From Dryocola sp032000125 (GTDB lineage: Bacteria > Pseudomonadota > Gammaproteobacteria > Enterobacterales > Enterobacteriaceae): a stretch of DNA of 64,000 nucleotides. The position numbers and the translations under genes were made by a program. A model generated the notes under the pieces. That model saw only the letters and a list, made by a program, of their open reading frames with translations, was not told the DNA's origin and did not search any database. The stretch lies in assembly GCA_032000125.1 (NCBI GenBank), contig DAMALH010000008.1, positions 50,484-114,483 on the forward strand. Direction: 5' to 3'. Numbering within the stretch: position 1 is the stretch's first letter; each line of letters begins with the position of its first letter. Positions 50,869 through 59,824 of this stretch are shown one piece after another.

Positions 50869-50951
50869 AAAAATGGCCAATATCGCTATTGGCCCGTCAA
50901 AGAGAAATAAGTTTATTGTTGTTGTTATTTCGATCGATTAAACGACCGAAG
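50867..50951 (-). ncRNA. chiX: ChiX (MicM/SroB) small RNA
   Basis: On the minus strand between ybaK and ybaP, the 3' half TCTCTTTGACGGGCCAATAG, its hairpin (GGCCAATA gc TATTGGCC) and a run of seven T match E. coli ChiX almost exactly, at the same genomic position. The 5' half (ggtcgtttaatcgatcg, then a CAA-rich stretch) is diverged but keeps the stem-like start. ChiX is an Hfq-dependent RNA that represses chitoporin chiP and is titrated by chbBC mRNA. The 5' end is estimated. Confidence 0.9.
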
Positions 50952-51076
50952 CTGGAATTGTCGCTCAATGTGACGATTAACGCTACCACTATTAAGCGGG
51001 ATTATAGTATCTATAAACCATATTGCCTGAATTACAATCCCGTGCTTTTTTGCGACAAATTTGCAGGAAGGATGAA

Positions 51077-51556
51077 ATGACCCCCGCCGTAAAACTCCTC
51101 GAAAAGAACAACATTTCTTTCCAGCTTCATGCTTACGACCACGATCCCGGCGAAACTAACTTCGGCGACGAGGTGGTTCGCAAGCTGGGGCTCAACGCCG
51201 CGCAGGTTTATAAAACGCTGCTGGTGGCAATGAATGGCGATATGAAGCATCTGGCCGTGGCCGTTACCCCCGTTGCCGGGCAGTTGGATCTGAAGAAAGT
51301 GGCGAAAGCGCTGGGCGCTAAAAAAGTAGATATGGCGGATCCGATGGTCGCACAGCGCGTCACGGGTTATCTGGTGGGCGGGATCAGCCCGCTGGGGCAA
51401 AAAAAACGGCTGCCAACGGTAATTGACGCGCCGGCGCAGGAATTTGGCGCGATTTATATTTCCGGCGGCAGGCGCGGGCTGGATATAGAGCTTGCCGCGA
51501 GCGATCTGGCAAAGCTGCTTGATGCAAGCTTTGCCGATATCGCCCGCCGCGATTAA
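51077..51556 (+). CDS. ybaK: Cys-tRNA(Pro)/Cys-tRNA(Cys) deacylase YbaK
   Basis: The 159-residue protein is nearly identical to E. coli YbaK: MTPAVKLLEKNN, LGLNAAQVYKTLLV, VGGISPLGQKKRLPTVID, ISGGRRGLDIEL. It hydrolyses Cys-tRNA(Pro) formed by prolyl-tRNA synthetase. Start ATG 51077 with gcaggaagga upstream. Convergent with ushA, with only 4 bp between the stops. Confidence 0.97.
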   Translation: MTPAVKLLEKNNISFQLHAYDHDPGETNFGDEVVRKLGLNAAQVYKTLLVAMNGDMKHLAVAVTPVAGQLDLKKVAKALGAKKVDMADPMVAQRVTGYLVGGISPLGQKKRLPTVIDAPAQEFGAIYISGGRRGLDIELAASDLAKLLDASFADIARRD

Positions 51557-51560
51557 GCCG

Positions 51561-53213
51561 TTACTGCCAGCTCACCTCGCCTTTCGGCTCGTAAGCGTTC
51601 ACATCCAGCGGTGAGTTTTGTTCGATGTACTGCTTAAGCACTTCCGCATCCACAAAACCGGTGTTTACATAGGCCGGTTTTTTATCGATGGCCGGATAGC
51701 CGTCGCCGCCGGTGGCGTTAAAGCTCAGCGTCGCCATTCGGTAGGTTTTGGCCGGGTCAACCGGTTCGCCTTTGATTTTCAAGTCCTGCAAACCTTTTGC
51801 TGAGGCAACAAAACTTACGTTCGCAAACTGCGGATACGCGCCGGAATCAGGCGTTTTCTTCGCGACCTCCGTCAGGTATTCGGCCACTTCTTTACCGGAC
51901 AAATCAACATAGGTCACGGTATTGCCAAACGGCTGTACCTTGAGCACGTCTTTATAGGTGATATCGCCCGCCTCGATAGAGTCACGAATACCGCCGCCGC
52001 TCATCACCGCAAAATCTGCGCTGGTGCGCGCCATTTGCGCGGAGAGAATCACATGCGCGAGGTTGGTTTGTACAAAACGAACTTTGCTGCGATCCCCTTC
52101 CAGATGCCCGTTTACGCTGCCCACTTTTACCTTAAGCTGCGCCTGGCCTTTGTTCTGGAACGGCGTTAACAGCGAAAGCATGCGCTGATTTTCAACGAGT
52201 TGCGGGGTATAAAGTACGCGCTCGCTTTCGCCGTTATCGTAAGTAATTTTCTTTTTAAGGTTAATCGGGATGAGCTGATAGTGAACCAGCTTCATCTCGC
52301 CGTTGCGGAACTCAAAGTCCGCGCGGCCAACGTATTTCCCCCATTCGTGCGCCTGCACAATCCAGGTGCCGTTTTGCTTATCCGGCGCGCACGGCGTACC
52401 CGGCACATAATCGACCTGCTTTTTGTTTTCTGAGGCCATGCAGACCGGGTTTTGCGAGTGGCCGCCCACAATCATTGTCAGCGCCCCTGCCGGCAGGCTA
52501 CGCGCCATTTCAACGTCCCCCGGCGCGTTGGAGCCGTGTTCGCCGTTATCATAGTGGCCCATATGGGTGGCGGCGATAATCACGTCCGGCTGTTCTGTGC
52601 TTTGCAGTTCCTGAATCACCAGCTTCGCTTCGTCGGCAGGCTTGCGAAATTCGATATCGGTGAAGAATTCTGGATTACCGATTTTTGCCGTGTCGTCCGT
52701 GGTCAGGCCGATTACCGCGATTTTAATGCCCTGCGGTTTGAAGATGGCCCAGGGTTTAAATAACCGCTCGCCGGTGCTCTTTTGATAAATATTGGCTGAA
52801 AGCAGCGGGAATTTGGCCCATTTTTCCTGCTGGCGTAAAACCGAAAGCGGATTATCGAACTCGTGGTTGCCAACGGCCATCGCATCGTAGCCAATCAGAT
52901 TCATGCCGCGGAAGTCCGGCTCTGCATCCTGCAGGTCGGATTCCGGCACGCCGGTGTTGATATCGCCCCCCGAAAGCAAAAGCACGCTGCCGCCTTCCTG
53001 CGCCACCTCTTTACGAATGCTGTCCACCAGCGTTTTCTGCGCGGCGAGGCCGTACTCGCCGTATTCGTTACGCCAGAAATGGCCGTGATGATCGTTGGTA
53101 TGCAGAACAGTAATGTTGTAGGTCTTGTCTTTTTCCCACGCCAGCGCAGATACGCTCGTCAAACTCAAAGCCACTACCAGTGCCGAAGCTAGCCCTTTAA
53201 TTGCGAACCGCAT
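51561..53213 (-). CDS. ushA: UDP-sugar hydrolase / 5'-nucleotidase UshA
   Basis: The 550-residue periplasmic enzyme has a signal peptide ending at about residue 25 (SALA). The metallophosphoesterase domain has TVLHTNDHHGHF, LSGGDINTGVP, GNHEFDNP and GGHSQNP. The C-terminal nucleotide-binding domain has SGGGIRDSIEAGDITY and FNATGGDGYP. It splits UDP-glucose and nucleotides for scavenging. Confidence 0.97.
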   Translation of the reverse strand: MRFAIKGLASALVVALSLTSVSALAWEKDKTYNITVLHTNDHHGHFWRNEYGEYGLAAQKTLVDSIRKEVAQEGGSVLLLSGGDINTGVPESDLQDAEPDFRGMNLIGYDAMAVGNHEFDNPLSVLRQQEKWAKFPLLSANIYQKSTGERLFKPWAIFKPQGIKIAVIGLTTDDTAKIGNPEFFTDIEFRKPADEAKLVIQELQSTEQPDVIIAATHMGHYDNGEHGSNAPGDVEMARSLPAGALTMIVGGHSQNPVCMASENKKQVDYVPGTPCAPDKQNGTWIVQAHEWGKYVGRADFEFRNGEMKLVHYQLIPINLKKKITYDNGESERVLYTPQLVENQRMLSLLTPFQNKGQAQLKVKVGSVNGHLEGDRSKVRFVQTNLAHVILSAQMARTSADFAVMSGGGIRDSIEAGDITYKDVLKVQPFGNTVTYVDLSGKEVAEYLTEVAKKTPDSGAYPQFANVSFVASAKGLQDLKIKGEPVDPAKTYRMATLSFNATGGDGYPAIDKKPAYVNTGFVDAEVLKQYIEQNSPLDVNAYEPKGEVSWQ

Positions 53214-53408
53214 TGAAAATCTCCATTTCCTTAAAGCTGAACCATTATCAGAATGTTAGCAGGCGAGGCAAATAAGTTTTATGAATTGCGACTTTCCTCA
53301 AATCCTGCCTGCGGGTATGTTAGCAGGGTAACAATAATCCACGGATACGCCTGCAATCCGTAACCGTTATCCGTTCAAAAATAATAATCGGCATCTCAAC
53401 AGGTATTT

Positions 53409-54617
53409 ATGGCAACCTCCGAACAAACCCTCACGCCGCCGGAAGCAAACAAGGCGCGCACTTCCTTTGGCATTTTAGGAGCTATCAGCCTCTCGCATTT
53501 GCTTAACGATATGATTCAGTCGCTGATTCTGGCGCTTTATCCGCTGCTTCAGGCTGAATTTTCTTTAAGCTTCGTACAGATAGGGATGATTACCCTCACC
53601 TTCCAGCTAGCCTCTTCGCTGCTGCAGCCGGTTGTGGGCTACTACACCGATAAATATCCAATGCCCTGGTCGCTGCCGATTGGTATGTGCTTCACGCTTT
53701 GCGGCCTGGTGCTGCTTGCGCTGGCGGGCAGCTTCCCAATGGTCTTACTGGCGGCGGCGCTGGTCGGCACGGGCTCGTCCATCTTCCATCCTGAATCCTC
53801 GCGCGTGGCGCGTATGGCTTCCGGCGGCCGTCACGGTCTGGCGCAGTCGCTGTTCCAGGTGGGCGGCAACTTCGGCAGTTCACTTGGGCCGCTGCTGGCG
53901 GCGCTGATCATCGCCCCGTATGGCAAAGGCAACGTCGCCTGGTTCGTGCTGGCCGCGCTGCTGGCGATTATCGTGCTGCTGCAGGTTAGCCGCTGGTACG
54001 CCGCTCAGCATTTGATTACCAAGGGCAAACCTAAAGCGCCGGTGGTTAATCCGCTGCCGCGTAACAAAATTATCCTGGCGGTTTCTATTCTGCTGATGCT
54101 GATTTTCTCGAAGTATTTCTATCTGGCGAGCATCAGCAGTTATTACACCTTCTATTTAATGCATAAGTTTGGTCTGTCGGTGCAAAACGCCCAGTTCCAT
54201 CTGTTTGCCTTCCTGTTTGCCGTCGCCGCCGGGACGGTGATTGGCGGGCCGCTGGGCGACAAAATCGGCCGCAAATACGTTATCTGGGGCTCGATCCTCG
54301 GCGTTGCGCCTTTTACTCTGGTTCTTCCCTACGCATCGCTTTACTGGACGGGCGTTTTAACCGTTATCATCGGCTTTATTCTCGCCTCGGCGTTTTCTGC
54401 CATTCTGGTGTATGCCCAGGAGCTGATGCCGGGGCGTATCGGCATGGTTTCCGGGCTGTTTTTCGGCTTTGCCTTTGGGATGGGCGGGCTCGGCGCGGCG
54501 GTACTGGGCCTGGTGGCCGACCGTACAAGTATTGAGTTAGTCTACAAAATCTGCGCCTTCCTGCCGCTACTGGGCATTTTGACCATATTCCTGCCCGATA
54601 ACCGGCATAAATCGTAG
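53409..54617 (+). CDS. fsr: Fosmidomycin resistance MFS transporter
   Basis: The 402-residue protein has twelve predicted membrane segments and the MFS motif GDKIGRKYVIW in the central loop. Conserved features include SIFHPESSRVARMASGGRHG and FQVGGNFGSS. It is collinear with E. coli Fsr, which exports fosmidomycin and possibly trimethoprim. Confidence 0.95.
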   Translation: MATSEQTLTPPEANKARTSFGILGAISLSHLLNDMIQSLILALYPLLQAEFSLSFVQIGMITLTFQLASSLLQPVVGYYTDKYPMPWSLPIGMCFTLCGLVLLALAGSFPMVLLAAALVGTGSSIFHPESSRVARMASGGRHGLAQSLFQVGGNFGSSLGPLLAALIIAPYGKGNVAWFVLAALLAIIVLLQVSRWYAAQHLITKGKPKAPVVNPLPRNKIILAVSILLMLIFSKYFYLASISSYYTFYLMHKFGLSVQNAQFHLFAFLFAVAAGTVIGGPLGDKIGRKYVIWGSILGVAPFTLVLPYASLYWTGVLTVIIGFILASAFSAILVYAQELMPGRIGMVSGLFFGFAFGMGGLGAAVLGLVADRTSIELVYKICAFLPLLGILTIFLPDNRHKS

Positions 54618-54623
54618 CTTTAA

Positions 54624-54648
54624 ACGGCCAAAGTTTTACTTTGGCCGT
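54624..54648 (+). terminator. fsr 3' hairpin
   Basis: ACGGCCAAAG/CTTTGGCCGT with a TTTTA loop lies 7 bp after the stop codon. The T-run after it is weak (gtgtt). Confidence 0.65.
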
Positions 54649-54851
54649 GTTGCACCTTCACATACCCCCATGCCCTCCTCGTCATAACTGTCTGAAACAG
54701 ACCTTAGCCTCCTTTTTTTGTCGAAATGCGCCTTTTAGCAATAATTAACCAATTATTCATCCACGCCGATAAAAAAATTGTCATAAACTAATAAGGTGAC
54801 TTTTGGGCTAGCTCCCCAAAACTGGACCCACTGCTTACGAAAGGAGACGGA

Positions 54852-56528
54852 ATGCATCATGCCACACCGCTTATCACCACCATTGTTGGTGGTCTTGTGC
54901 TCGCTTTTTTATTTGGAATGCTTGCCAACAGGCTGCGGATATCGCCGCTGGTCGGGTATTTATTAGCAGGGGTGCTCGCGGGTCCATTTACGCCAGGCTT
55001 TGTCGCTGATACCAAACTGGCGCCGGAGCTGGCGGAATTGGGCGTTATCCTTTTAATGTTCGGCGTGGGCCTCCACTTTTCCTTAAAGGATCTTATGGCG
55101 GTAAAGACCATCGCCATTCCCGGAGCGATCGCACAGATAGCAGTAGCGACGCTGTTGGGTATGGCGCTTTCCGCAATGATGGACTGGTCGGTTATGACCG
55201 GGATCGTCTTTGGTCTGTGTCTTTCCACAGCAAGTACCGTGGTATTACTGCGCGCCCTTGAAGAGCGACAGCTTATCGACAGCCAGCGGGGGCAAATCGC
55301 CATTGGCTGGCTGATAGTTGAAGATCTGGTGATGGTGTTAACGCTGGTGCTGCTGCCGGCGGTAGCGGGCATGCTGGAAAAAGGCAACGTCGGCCTGGCT
55401 TCGCTGTCGCTTGATATGGGGCTAACTATCGGTAAAGTGGCCGCCTTTATCGCCATTATGCTGGTGGTGGGCCGCCGTCTGGTGCCATGGATTCTGGCGC
55501 GCAGTGCGGCTACCGGCTCGCGCGAGCTGTTCACGCTCTCCGTGCTGGCGCTGGCACTGGGCATCGCCTTCGGTGCGGTCGAGCTTTTCGACGTTTCCTT
55601 TGCGCTCGGCGCGTTCTTCGCCGGAATGGTGCTGAACGAATCAGAGCTAAGCCACCGTGCCGCGCACGACACCCTGCCGCTGCGTGACGCCTTTGCCGTG
55701 CTGTTCTTCGTGTCCGTCGGCATGCTGTTCGATCCGATGATCCTGATTCAGGAGCCGCTGGCCGTGCTGGGGACGCTTGCGATCATCGTCTTCGGTAAGT
55801 CCGTCGCCGCGTTCGGCCTGGTTCGCCTGTTCGGTCACTCGCAGCGCACGGCGCTGACCATCGCCACCAGCCTCGCGCAAATCGGTGAATTCGCCTTTAT
55901 CCTTGCAGGCCTCGGTATGGCGCTGAATCTGCTGCCGCAAAACGGCCAGAATCTGGTGCTGGCGGGAGCGATCCTGTCGATTATGCTTAACCCTGTGCTG
56001 TTCGCCGTGCTTGAGCGTTACCTTGTTAAAACCGAAACGCTCGAAGAGCAAACGCTGGAAGAGGCCATTGAGGAAGAAAAACAGATCCCTGTCGATATCT
56101 GCAACCACGCGCTGCTGGTAGGTTTTGGACGCGTTGGCAGCCTGCTGGGCGAAAAGCTGATGGCGCAGGGCATTCCGCTTGTGGTTGTGGAAACGTCGCG
56201 CAGCCGGGTGGATGAGCTACGCGAGCGCGGCGTGCGTGCCGTGCTGGGAAATGCCGCCAACGAGGAAATAATGAACCTGGCGCATCTGGACTGCGCCCGC
56301 TGGCTGCTGCTCACCATTCCTAACGGCTATGAAGCCGGGGAAGTCGTGGCGGCAGCGCGCGCAAAATGCCCGAACCTCGAAATTATTGCCCGCGCGCATT
56401 ATGACGATGAGGTGGACTACATCACTGAACGCGGCGCCAATCAGGTCGTTATGGGGGAAAGGGAAATTGCCAATACGATGATGGGGCTGCTGGACAAGCC
56501 TTTACCGCAGGAAACGGTCAGCGGATAA
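54852..56528 (+). CDS. ybaL: Putative K+/H+ antiporter YbaL (CPA2, Kef-type)
   Basis: The 558-residue protein is an N-terminal CPA2 monovalent cation:proton antiporter (about 12 membrane segments; LLMFGVGLHFSLKDL, FFVSVGMLFDP) fused to a C-terminal RCK/TrkA-N domain (HALLVGFGRVGSLLGEKL, about 415 onward). Length equals E. coli YbaL. Start ATG 54852 with aaggaga. Confidence 0.95.
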   Translation: MHHATPLITTIVGGLVLAFLFGMLANRLRISPLVGYLLAGVLAGPFTPGFVADTKLAPELAELGVILLMFGVGLHFSLKDLMAVKTIAIPGAIAQIAVATLLGMALSAMMDWSVMTGIVFGLCLSTASTVVLLRALEERQLIDSQRGQIAIGWLIVEDLVMVLTLVLLPAVAGMLEKGNVGLASLSLDMGLTIGKVAAFIAIMLVVGRRLVPWILARSAATGSRELFTLSVLALALGIAFGAVELFDVSFALGAFFAGMVLNESELSHRAAHDTLPLRDAFAVLFFVSVGMLFDPMILIQEPLAVLGTLAIIVFGKSVAAFGLVRLFGHSQRTALTIATSLAQIGEFAFILAGLGMALNLLPQNGQNLVLAGAILSIMLNPVLFAVLERYLVKTETLEEQTLEEAIEEEKQIPVDICNHALLVGFGRVGSLLGEKLMAQGIPLVVVETSRSRVDELRERGVRAVLGNAANEEIMNLAHLDCARWLLLTIPNGYEAGEVVAAARAKCPNLEIIARAHYDDEVDYITERGANQVVMGEREIANTMMGLLDKPLPQETVSG

Positions 56529-56564
56529 CTCTATATCCTCGCCCCACAGGGGCGAGGAATAACC

Positions 56565-57869
56565 CTAACGATCCCAGTATGACTCTTCCAGACTGTCTTC
56601 GCGCTCCGGCAGACCGCGCGTCAGGCGCGGAGAGTGCTGATTCAGTACCTGATAGCTCACGCGGTTCGCGTATTTACACACCTGTGCCAGAGACGAATAG
56701 GTAAGCCAGGTGAACTGATGCTTGCTGGAGTTCGGCACGTTGGAGCGGTGATAGTTATTCGCCGTGATATCATGCAGCAGCGCGGCCAGCGCGCCATCGC
56801 CAGCACCGTTAGTGTTCATGATTTTTTCCGGGCCGCCCATATAAGGCGCAATGTGGGAGAAAATGCGCAGCGGCTGACGGCAGTCTTTATGGCGCATCGC
56901 CCGGCTAAATTCATACTGGTTAAACTCGGCGATTGCCCCCGGCAGCAGCGGATGCTGGGTGGTACGTTTAGCCGACGCTTCCGTAAAGCCCGCCATATAT
57001 AAGCCTACCGGCCCGGCGGTACAAAGCACCAAATCAACCCAGTCCAGCGCTTTGTCAGAGGCGAGCAGCGGATCGCTTTCGCCGGTCAGCGCCTCCCCTT
57101 CTTCTTCGTTCATCGCCAGAATCGAGACGTGTTCTTTCAGGAACGTCTGCCACCACTGCGGATTTTCTGCAATCACGTATTTTGTACCCAGCGTCAGCAC
57201 CACCGGGACGTTATGCTTTTTGGCATAACCAATCGCCTGCATGGTGGCATCCGGCATTGGCTCACCGGGTTTACAACGTACAAGGTAGGATGTCAGCACC
57301 AGCGCGGACGCTCCGGCAATGACTTCCTCAGGAATGCTGTCGGCGCGTAGCTGGTTCATGTGGCCCGGACTGATGGCAAAGGTGCGTTCGCCCTGCTCGC
57401 CAATCAGCGTAAAGCAGCGGCCAATCGCTCCGTCCACGCCCTGCAGATAGTTCAGATCGGTACGGCTGGAGGTGTTGCATAAATAGCGATAGGCATAGCT
57501 GCCGATTTCGATATTGCTGCACATTACGCCAAGCAGCACCGAACGGTCATCCGCCAGCACGGAGTAGTTGTGCATGGTATTGCCGATGGTGCCGCCAGCA
57601 AACTGGTGGGTAATCAGATTTTTTTGCACCAGCTCCCGGTATAACGCTTCCGCAACGTCATCGTCGATGACCAGAGAATGCCCGAAGCTTAACCCGTAAC
57701 GCTCAACGAATTCGTCGTCAACTTTGGCTTCGATATCGACCAGCGTCTGATCGATACCCACAATCCAGGAAGTGCCGGTTTCGTTTTCAGGCTGAACCTG
57801 CTGCAGTAAAGGATCGCGGGCGCTTACGGGAAAATAATGTTTGGATTTGCGTTTACCGGGAAATTTCAT
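56565..57869 (-). CDS. gsk: Inosine-guanosine kinase
   Basis: The 434-residue PfkB-family kinase phosphorylates inosine and guanosine for purine salvage. Motifs include GGTIGNTMHNYSVL and the C-terminal anion-hole/catalytic NTNGAGDGALAALLHD. N-terminus MKFPGKRKSKHYFPV as in E. coli. The gene aes, present between gsk and hemH in E. coli, is absent here. Confidence 0.97.
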   Translation of the reverse strand: MKFPGKRKSKHYFPVSARDPLLQQVQPENETGTSWIVGIDQTLVDIEAKVDDEFVERYGLSFGHSLVIDDDVAEALYRELVQKNLITHQFAGGTIGNTMHNYSVLADDRSVLLGVMCSNIEIGSYAYRYLCNTSSRTDLNYLQGVDGAIGRCFTLIGEQGERTFAISPGHMNQLRADSIPEEVIAGASALVLTSYLVRCKPGEPMPDATMQAIGYAKKHNVPVVLTLGTKYVIAENPQWWQTFLKEHVSILAMNEEEGEALTGESDPLLASDKALDWVDLVLCTAGPVGLYMAGFTEASAKRTTQHPLLPGAIAEFNQYEFSRAMRHKDCRQPLRIFSHIAPYMGGPEKIMNTNGAGDGALAALLHDITANNYHRSNVPNSSKHQFTWLTYSSLAQVCKYANRVSYQVLNQHSPRLTRGLPEREDSLEESYWDR

Positions 57870-57931
57870 GATGTTTTTGGGGATGGCTAATCAGGCCGCG
57901 AATAGTAGCACATTCACGGCCCGTGGCACGA

Positions 57932-58894
57932 TTAGCGATAACGATTGATGAGGTTCACCATCATGGCGATATGGGCAGGATCGTCATTAAGCGCCGGGAT
58001 ATATTCATATTTTGTGCCGCCCGCTTTCATAAAGACTTCGCGGTTTTGCACCGCCATTTCTTCAAGCGTTTCCAGACAGTCCGCCGAGAAGCCAGGACAC
58101 ATGACCTGAATATGTTTCACACCCTTTTCCGCCACCATTTTCAGCGTTTCATCGGTATAGGGCATAAGCCAGGGTTCACGTCCAAAGCGCGACTGGAACG
58201 TCATCATCACTTTTTCCGGCGGCAGTTCCAGCGCGGACAGCAGTTCGCGCGTGGTATCACGGCAGCGCTGCGGATAATCGTCGCCTTCGTTAGCGTAACG
58301 CTGCGGAATGCCGTGGTATGAGAGCAACAGTAAATCCGGCTCGCCGTGCTGCGCAAAAGAACGCTTCACCGAGGCCGCCAGCGCGTTGATATAAGACGTA
58401 TCTTCAGCGTAATCACGAATCAACGAGATGGATGGCATGGTACGGTAGCCTGAAAAAATGCGCCCCAGCTCATCCCAGACGGCGGCTACCGTCGAGCAGG
58501 AAAACTGCGGATACAGCGGCAGCACCACGATATGCGTGACGTTATGTGATAAAAGTTCATCAACCGCGCTTTTTAACGAAGGATTGCCGTAGCTCATTCC
58601 AAGCACGACGGGCATGTCCGGCAGTTGCGCTGCTAAAGCCTGCTGCTGGCGGCGGCTGAACACCATCAGCGGAGACCCTTCTTCCATCCATACGGATTGA
58701 TAAAGCTTTGCCACACGCGGAGAGCGCAGCGGCAGAATCACGCCGCGCAGCAGCGGCCACCAGAGCAGACGAGCGGTATCAACGACGCGCCTGTCGCTTA
58801 AAAACTGGCGCAGGTAGCGTTTTACCGCCGCCGGAGTCGGTGCATCAGGCGTACCAAGGTTTGCCAGCAGAACGCCTATTTTTTCCTGACCCAT
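57932..58894 (-). CDS. hemH: Ferrochelatase
   Basis: The 320-residue enzyme inserts Fe2+ into protoporphyrin IX at the inner membrane. Conserved motifs: GVLLANLGTPDAPTP, LPLYPQFS (near 150), LLLSYHGIPQRY (iron-binding His) and MCPGFSADCLETLEE. Close to E. coli HemH in length and sequence. It lies after adk with a strong terminator between them, so it probably has its own promoter. Confidence 0.97.
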   Translation of the reverse strand: MGQEKIGVLLANLGTPDAPTPAAVKRYLRQFLSDRRVVDTARLLWWPLLRGVILPLRSPRVAKLYQSVWMEEGSPLMVFSRRQQQALAAQLPDMPVVLGMSYGNPSLKSAVDELLSHNVTHIVVLPLYPQFSCSTVAAVWDELGRIFSGYRTMPSISLIRDYAEDTSYINALAASVKRSFAQHGEPDLLLLSYHGIPQRYANEGDDYPQRCRDTTRELLSALELPPEKVMMTFQSRFGREPWLMPYTDETLKMVAEKGVKHIQVMCPGFSADCLETLEEMAVQNREVFMKAGGTKYEYIPALNDDPAHIAMMVNLINRYR

Positions 58895-58981
58895 TACCCC
58901 TCCTTATCAACAAATTGCCGATAAGTGTAACGTAAAAGCCGCCTGGAAAAACCGATAACAGCGAGAGGGAAAGATTCAGAT

Positions 58982-59010
58982 AAAAAAATACCGGGGCACG
59001 CCCCGGTATT
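58982..59010 (-). terminator. adk intrinsic terminator
   Basis: ATACCGGGG/CCCCGGTAT with a short loop is followed on the minus strand by a T-run (tattttttt), 18 bp after adk. Confidence 0.9.
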
Positions 59011-59027
59011 TTCACATCGGCTTGATG

Positions 59028-59672
59028 CTAGCCGAGGATTTTAGCCAGCTCTGCGCTGACTTCGGCCACTTTACGGGTGCCGTCGATTTTTACGTATCTG
59101 GTGTTACCCGCTTCAGCTTCTTTGCTGTAGTAAGAGATCAGCGGCGCGGTCATCTGATGGTATTCCACCAGGCGCTTACGCACGGTTTCTTCCTGGTCGT
59201 CTTTACGGGTGGTCAACTCTTCGCCGGTTACGTCGTCTTTACCTTCCACTTTTGGCGGATTAAAGGTGACGTGATAAACGCGGCCAGACGGCGCGTGTAC
59301 GCGACGACCCACGATACGCTCAACGATCAGCTCGTCCGGCACAGCGAACTCCAGAACCACGTCCACGCTGATGCCAGCTTCTTTCATGGCGTCGGCCTGT
59401 GGAATGGTGCGCGGGAAGCCATCAAGCAGGAAACCGTTACGGCAATCTTCCTGAGTAATACGCTCTTTCACCAGCGCAATAACCAGCTCATCGGTCACCA
59501 GCTTACCGGCGTCCATGATGTCTTTGGCTTGTTTACCCAGCTGCGAACCAGATTTAACCGCGGCGCGTAACATATCACCGGTGGAGATTTGCGGAATGCC
59601 GTATTTCTCCATGATGAACTGTGCCTGAGTCCCTTTACCTGCGCCCGGAGCGCCGAGCAGAATGATACGCAT
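59028..59672 (-). CDS. adk: Adenylate kinase
   Basis: The 214-residue enzyme interconverts ATP, ADP and AMP. P-loop GAPGAGKGTQ (7-16), AMP-binding STGDMLRAA, GFPRTIPQA, and the long LID domain without zinc cysteines (GRRVHAPSGRVYH), as in E. coli. Start ATG 59672 (MRIILLG); a GTG/ATG extension of five codons is not conserved. Confidence 0.98.
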   Translation of the reverse strand: MRIILLGAPGAGKGTQAQFIMEKYGIPQISTGDMLRAAVKSGSQLGKQAKDIMDAGKLVTDELVIALVKERITQEDCRNGFLLDGFPRTIPQADAMKEAGISVDVVLEFAVPDELIVERIVGRRVHAPSGRVYHVTFNPPKVEGKDDVTGEELTTRKDDQEETVRKRLVEYHQMTAPLISYYSKEAEAGNTRYVKIDGTRKVAEVSAELAKILG

Positions 59673-59786
59673 TGCGTAATTCCCCATACGTTTGGATTTT
59701 GTGTACTTGGATCTGAGGCAATGACCTTATCATTAAAGGCGTATTCACCTCAAGGAAGCCTGGCGGCAAGGGAGTAAATTGAGCAA

Positions 59787-59807
59787 CCCCCTCCCCGCAG
59801 GGAGAGG
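59787..59807. repeat. CCCTCCCC/GGGAGAGGG palindrome after htpG
   Basis: This member of the REP-like palindrome family lies between htpG and adk. Confidence 0.5.
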
Positions 59808-59824
59808 GTTAAACCAGGAGGAAA

